Shown here: piece by piece, positions 60,612 to 64,000 of the stretch | How positions within the stretch are numbered: the first letter of the stretch is position 1 | How the letters are laid out: each line of letters opens with the position of its first letter | DNA from: Entonaema liquescens | Lineage: Eukaryota > Ascomycota > Sordariomycetes > Xylariales > Xylariaceae | Assembly (NCBI GenBank): GCA_902805475.1 | Contig: CADCSX010000001.1 | Coordinates: 3,534,001 to 3,598,000, forward strand | Length of the DNA stretch: 64,000 bases | Direction: 5' to 3' | Position numbers and translations under genes: made by a program | The notes under the pieces: model-generated | The model's input: only the letters and a program-made list of their open reading frames with translations | What the model was told of the DNA's origin: nothing | Database searches by the model: none

Positions 60612-62344
60612 ATGCCTCGGCGACCCGGTCGCGCGGCCGCTAAGCGTGCTGCCGCAAAACTTGGTAAGTCGTCATCTTTTGAATTCCTTTTTCTTGTCCT
60701 ATGCGCAATGGAAATTCGACTCTCGTCCTCGCACTCTCCGAAGCCTCTACCATTTATTTGTTATTTATATAGTATACATCTAATATTTATATCAATCGCG
60801 CAGAGAGTACACCAAGAGCCCTTGAGGAGATCGAGGATGAGATAATGCCAGATGCCGACGCATCTGAGGTAGAACAGCAAGCAGATCCCGAGGAACAAGA
60901 GAATGAAGATGAATCTGGCGCAGAGCCTGACGAAAACCAAGACTCTGATGTGCCATCCGCGAAATCGCCTTCCCCTCCACCCCAACCAGTTATTCGAAGG
61001 AGACGGCTGGGCCGTCCCCCCAAGAATCGACCACCCGATTGGGATACCCTACCAATTGAGACTCCCCAGCGCGATCCCAATGATCCACCAAGGCGTCGCG
61101 GTCGCGGAGGATGGAGAGGTCGAGGTGGCCGGAAGGGAGCCTCCTATCAACCGACACAGCAAACGATCGACAAAGAGGGCAATATGATGGACATTGTCGA
61201 CGACGAGGTTGCCTTACCTGAAGATCCTGAGGGAGAAACCAAGGTGGACAAAATGGGAAATTTGCAAGGAGGACGCGAGTACCGTTGCCGAACGTTTACT
61301 GTTGCGGGTCGAGGGGATCGTCTCTACATGTTGTCCACAGAACCTGCCCGTTGCGTGGGATTCAGAGATTCCTACTTGTTTTTCACTAAGCACAAGCGAC
61401 TTTACAAGATCATTGTGGACGATGACGAGAAACGAGACATGATCGAACGCGATATTATCCCTCATTCCTACAAGGGCCGTGCGATAGGAATCGTTACGGC
61501 TCGCTCGGTATTCCGGGAGTTTGGCGCGTTGATTATTGTTGGTGGAAAGCGAATTATCGATGATTATGAAGTTGCTAAGGCCCGCGCCGAGGGCGTTGTG
61601 GAGGGCGAGCTTGCTGATCCCAATGATAAGTTTGTCGAGGGCGAGGAATACAACAAGAACCAGTATGTCGCTTGGCATGGTGCCAGTGCTGTCTACCATT
61701 CAGGGGCACCCTCTGTACCCACTCAGAATGGTAAAGTAGACATTAAAAAGAGGCGTGTGAATGTCACGGATGTCAATTGGCAACTTGAGCATGCCCGTGA
61801 GGCAAGGTATGTTACCATTCTCTCTATTATCACTTACTATGACTAGGTCCTTAAGATTATTAACTGGCCTTCTAGTCGTTTCAATGCCGAGATTGGCGCT
61901 GTTCGACGTTCGAATATATCCGGCGTCTATGATGTCCACACGAATATGATGCAGTACCCCGCCATAATGCAACCTACACACGCGAGAATCGAGCAAGTTG
62001 CAGATTCCTCTGCCTCAACTGGCAGTGCTCGCTTTCCACCACTGGACCCGAAGATCCCTCGCAACTTCAAGGTTATCGACGCGTACATGGAAACGCCGCC
62101 TACTAGTCTCTCGTCTGCCGTATATAAGCAACGCGAGATACCAGACTTCCTATCGGAGTTCCAGGGGCTTGGAGCCGTACCCAAAGACGTCTTAGACGAA
62201 TTACCAGCTGAATGTCGGGAGGCTTTCGAGAAGGCACGGGATAGGGAGAGTTCTTGGAAATCGAAGTGGGGCCCCGAGTCAACATTGGCTCACCGTAGGC
62301 CTCCTATCATTGACGCTGCAATCGTACCCTATAGCAGGATGTGA
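60612..62344 (+). CDS. RSC7/NPL6-like chromatin-remodelling subunit (SWP82 family)
   Basis: Nuclear subunit of RSC/SWI-SNF remodelling complexes. Exons 60612-60663, 60804-61806 and 61876-62344 join at phases 1 and 2 (GTAAGT..GCAG; GTATGT..TCTAG), giving 507 residues. The start is basic (MPRRPGRAAAKRAAAKL). An acidic region follows, then an AT-hook-like motif, RRRLGRPPKNRPP, and an RG-rich patch, RRRGRGGWRGRGGRKG. The conserved core covers GREYRCRTFTVAGRGDRLYM, LSTEPARCVGFRDSYLFFTK, GIVTARSVFREFGALIIVGG and YNKNQYVAWHGASAVYH, and after the last intron IGAVRRSNISGVYDVHTNMM and MQYPAIMQPTHARIEQ. These match the CRC-subunit domain of Npl6/Swp82. The gene is intact. Confidence 0.92.
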
Positions 62345-62802
62345 GGTTTCTGCGGTTTACCTTCTCAATAACTAATAGGGAGTAGTACAGTTGTTCAAAA
62401 GTGTTCACGCGATTTTGTTCCATAGTCGCCTCTTCGGCAACCATAAAAAAGCTGCGTCCCTGCATTTTTATACTGTTAATGGGTGCATGATAGTCACCGC
62501 TTCACGATGTAAAAGTAGCGCAGTCGGGGCGTTTTAGGTCGCGAAAAGACACGGTAGGATGTTGTCTTAGGTGGACGCGGCAAAGTTGGCATCGACTGGT
62601 AATTAGGCGTTTCAGCTTCACTGTTATATTCAATGCACCTGTGATGTTATAGTGTGGTCTTAATTGATTCATTCAGTTGATTGTTATCGATGTTTAGCCA
62701 TGTTACAAGTAGTCCTATTCAGGGGTAGTTTTATACTTACAGAGCCAACTTACGATGTAGTCAAACAAGCTTAATATATATATATATATATGAGCTAACT
62801 TA
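62345..62802. other. convergent intergenic region
   Basis: 458 bp between RSC7 (+) and the decayed hydrolase gene (-). It contains a TA dinucleotide run at about 62774-62792. Both 3' ends should lie here. No gene is seen. Confidence 0.55.
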
Positions 62803-64000
62803 TCAGCAACTAAATACCTTGGGTACTGGACGGAAATCCGCGAATCGCACCCTACTAAGACAAGGCATTTCTTTTGGCAGGGCTCGGGGACCTGGGCCTG
62901 GCTTGATACCGTTTCGTATGTCTGGATAGTGGGATCTCTTATCCGCAATGATTTGTATCCTATGATCGCCATAAGTAAACTTCACCATATTGGAATGATT
63001 TTCATCGATTTGAATTGTTCTCGAAGGATCTCTGTCCCAACGCCCTGCTGTGGCGGATCTCGGACTCACAAGCATGGTGCCTTGTCCGGTTCTGCTATAA
63101 CCATTTCTAACGGACTGGATAAGACGTGAGGGTTAATATGAAATTAGTTTAAAATTAAATGGGTGGTCAAGTTTACCGTGATAGTCGGAGTCAATTTGGT
63201 TTCATATGCCCAGTACATTCTCATTGTCTGCAGGAAAAAATTTCCCGTGAACTGTTTCTCCAGTTCTGAGAGGTAGTTCGAGTCCGTAGAGATCTCGGAA
63301 ACGAGAGCCTCTTTATTTGGCTGGTCTCCAAGTATTACCGCAATATCGTTTATATCCATACCCTAACTTGGCACTCCAAAGAAGATGGCTCCGGCAGTCT
63401 GGTTGGCGATGGACCTCTGCCGTTTTCCAGCCCCAACAAGCATTAAGAGAGCCTACTTCAAAAGGATACCCCCGAGGCTATGAGCAAGAAATACAAGCGG
63501 CTTCGCCTTCGATGAGGCCCATCCATTGGCTTCTAGGACGTTAACAAATGAATTCGCAAGATCGGCGACCCGCTGGAAGGATGTGCTAGGACGAAGGTGT
63601 GTATCATAACCGTACAAAATAAACCGGACCGCTGGAAGAAGTCGAGCTAGCGCGTCTCGAATCCACATGAAGGATTTATCGCTTCCATGGGCTTGCCAGG
63701 ACCCAAAAGGATGGCTTCCGAGACCTGAAATGACAATACAACTAGAGTATCTTATAAGACAAGGATTTGATTGTTTGTTGTGTTTAAGAGACAACCTACT
63801 CATATTGGTGAACGTCGGGAGCTACTTCGTTGAGTGGGGTAAGACCATTGAAATGAATATCGAGAATGAGAGGACTTTCTAACGCGAGATCTACAAAAGC
63901 CCATTCGCCGTTGCTGGAGTTGAATTGGCTTAAGGGATCTCCTTTCTTGAACGTTAAGGTGGCTGTCTTGGTCAGCACTCGTGCACATTGATCGACTGCA
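62803..64000 (-). pseudogene. alpha/beta-hydrolase (DUF676-like serine esterase) gene with two nonsense codons
   Basis: Runs off the right edge. Minus-strand exons 64000-63800, 63741-63177 and from 63114 join in phase (GTAGGT..TCTAG; GTAAAC..TCCAG). The frame reads GEWAFVDLALESPLILDIHF, then APDVHQY-DCIVISGLGSHP, FGSWQAHGSDKSFMWIRDAL and VRFILYGYDTHLRPSTSFQ. The nucleophile motif follows, VFLAHSLGGILLK, then AGAIFFGVPS. It resumes LGDQPNKEALVSEIS and ends ENHSNMVKFTYGDHRIQIIA. This is the N-terminal esterase-like domain common in fungal NACHT/NB-ARC-type proteins. TAG replaces the expected Gln at 63453-63455 (after ILLK) and at 63363-63365 (after GVPS). Both fit CAG to TAG at CpA, as in RIP. 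The C-terminal limit is uncertain, and no downstream repeat or NTPase domain is present. Confidence 0.8.

Noticed and set aside
1..64000. CRISPR arrays, bacterial operons or prophage
   Set aside because: The window is eukaryotic (spliced genes, RIP); the regular repeats at 13187 and 41744 are a simple tandem repeat and a protein repeat.

Overview
This window looks like nuclear DNA from a filamentous ascomycete (Pezizomycotina). Introns are short (about 45-100 nt) with GT..AG ends and CTRAY-type branch sites. The genes include fungal families (CAF120/SKG3, UTP23, TVP23, RSC7/NPL6, DUF726, fungal rhodopsin-domain proteins, UstYa/DUF3328). Two blocks of about 7 kb each have been driven to extreme A+T, as expected of repeat-induced point mutation (RIP). 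Species cannot be fixed from the sequence. All calls were made by eye; no searches were run.

Layout. 1-13.1 kb: start of a GDSL hydrolase (-), a large CAF120/SKG3-like PH-domain protein (-), a long gene-poor stretch, a PTC7/azr1-type PP2C phosphatase (+) and UTP23 (+). 13.5-21.3 kb: RIP-degraded Ty3/gypsy-like LTR element A. 21.8-34.0 kb: DUF726 membrane hydrolase (+), a single-pass membrane protein (+), TVP23 (-) and a DUF3445 protein (-). 36.3-37.1 kb: an isolated Gag-like ORF with one nonsense codon. 39.7-42.0 kb: a divergent pair, a UstYa/DUF3328 oxidase (-) and a secreted precursor of four 23-residue repeats separated by Lys-Arg sites (+). 42.3-49.5 kb: LTR element B, related to A. 50.7-59.7 kb: a DHA1 drug-type MFS transporter (-), an ACS-type MFS transporter (-), a fungal rhodopsin-domain membrane protein (+) and a thiamine-diphosphate enzyme (+). 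60.6-62.3 kb: RSC7/NPL6 (+). 62.8 kb to the end: a decaying alpha/beta-hydrolase gene (-) with two stops.

The most interesting system is the UstYa-precursor pair. It has the minimal architecture of a fungal Kex2-processed, UstY-modified peptide pathway (the ustiloxin/asperipin/phomopsin type). I recognise none of the known core peptides in it, so it may be an undescribed product. Element B lies 262 bp beyond the precursor stop and separates the pair from the DHA1 exporter that could belong to the same cluster.

Two genome-wide processes also show. RIP has erased both LTR elements, and CAG-to-TAG stops mark two other genes. Separately, seven apparent one-base losses in short homopolymers break three otherwise intact genes, which looks more like assembly error than biology. 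Exon totals for those genes become multiples of three only when the missing bases are counted.
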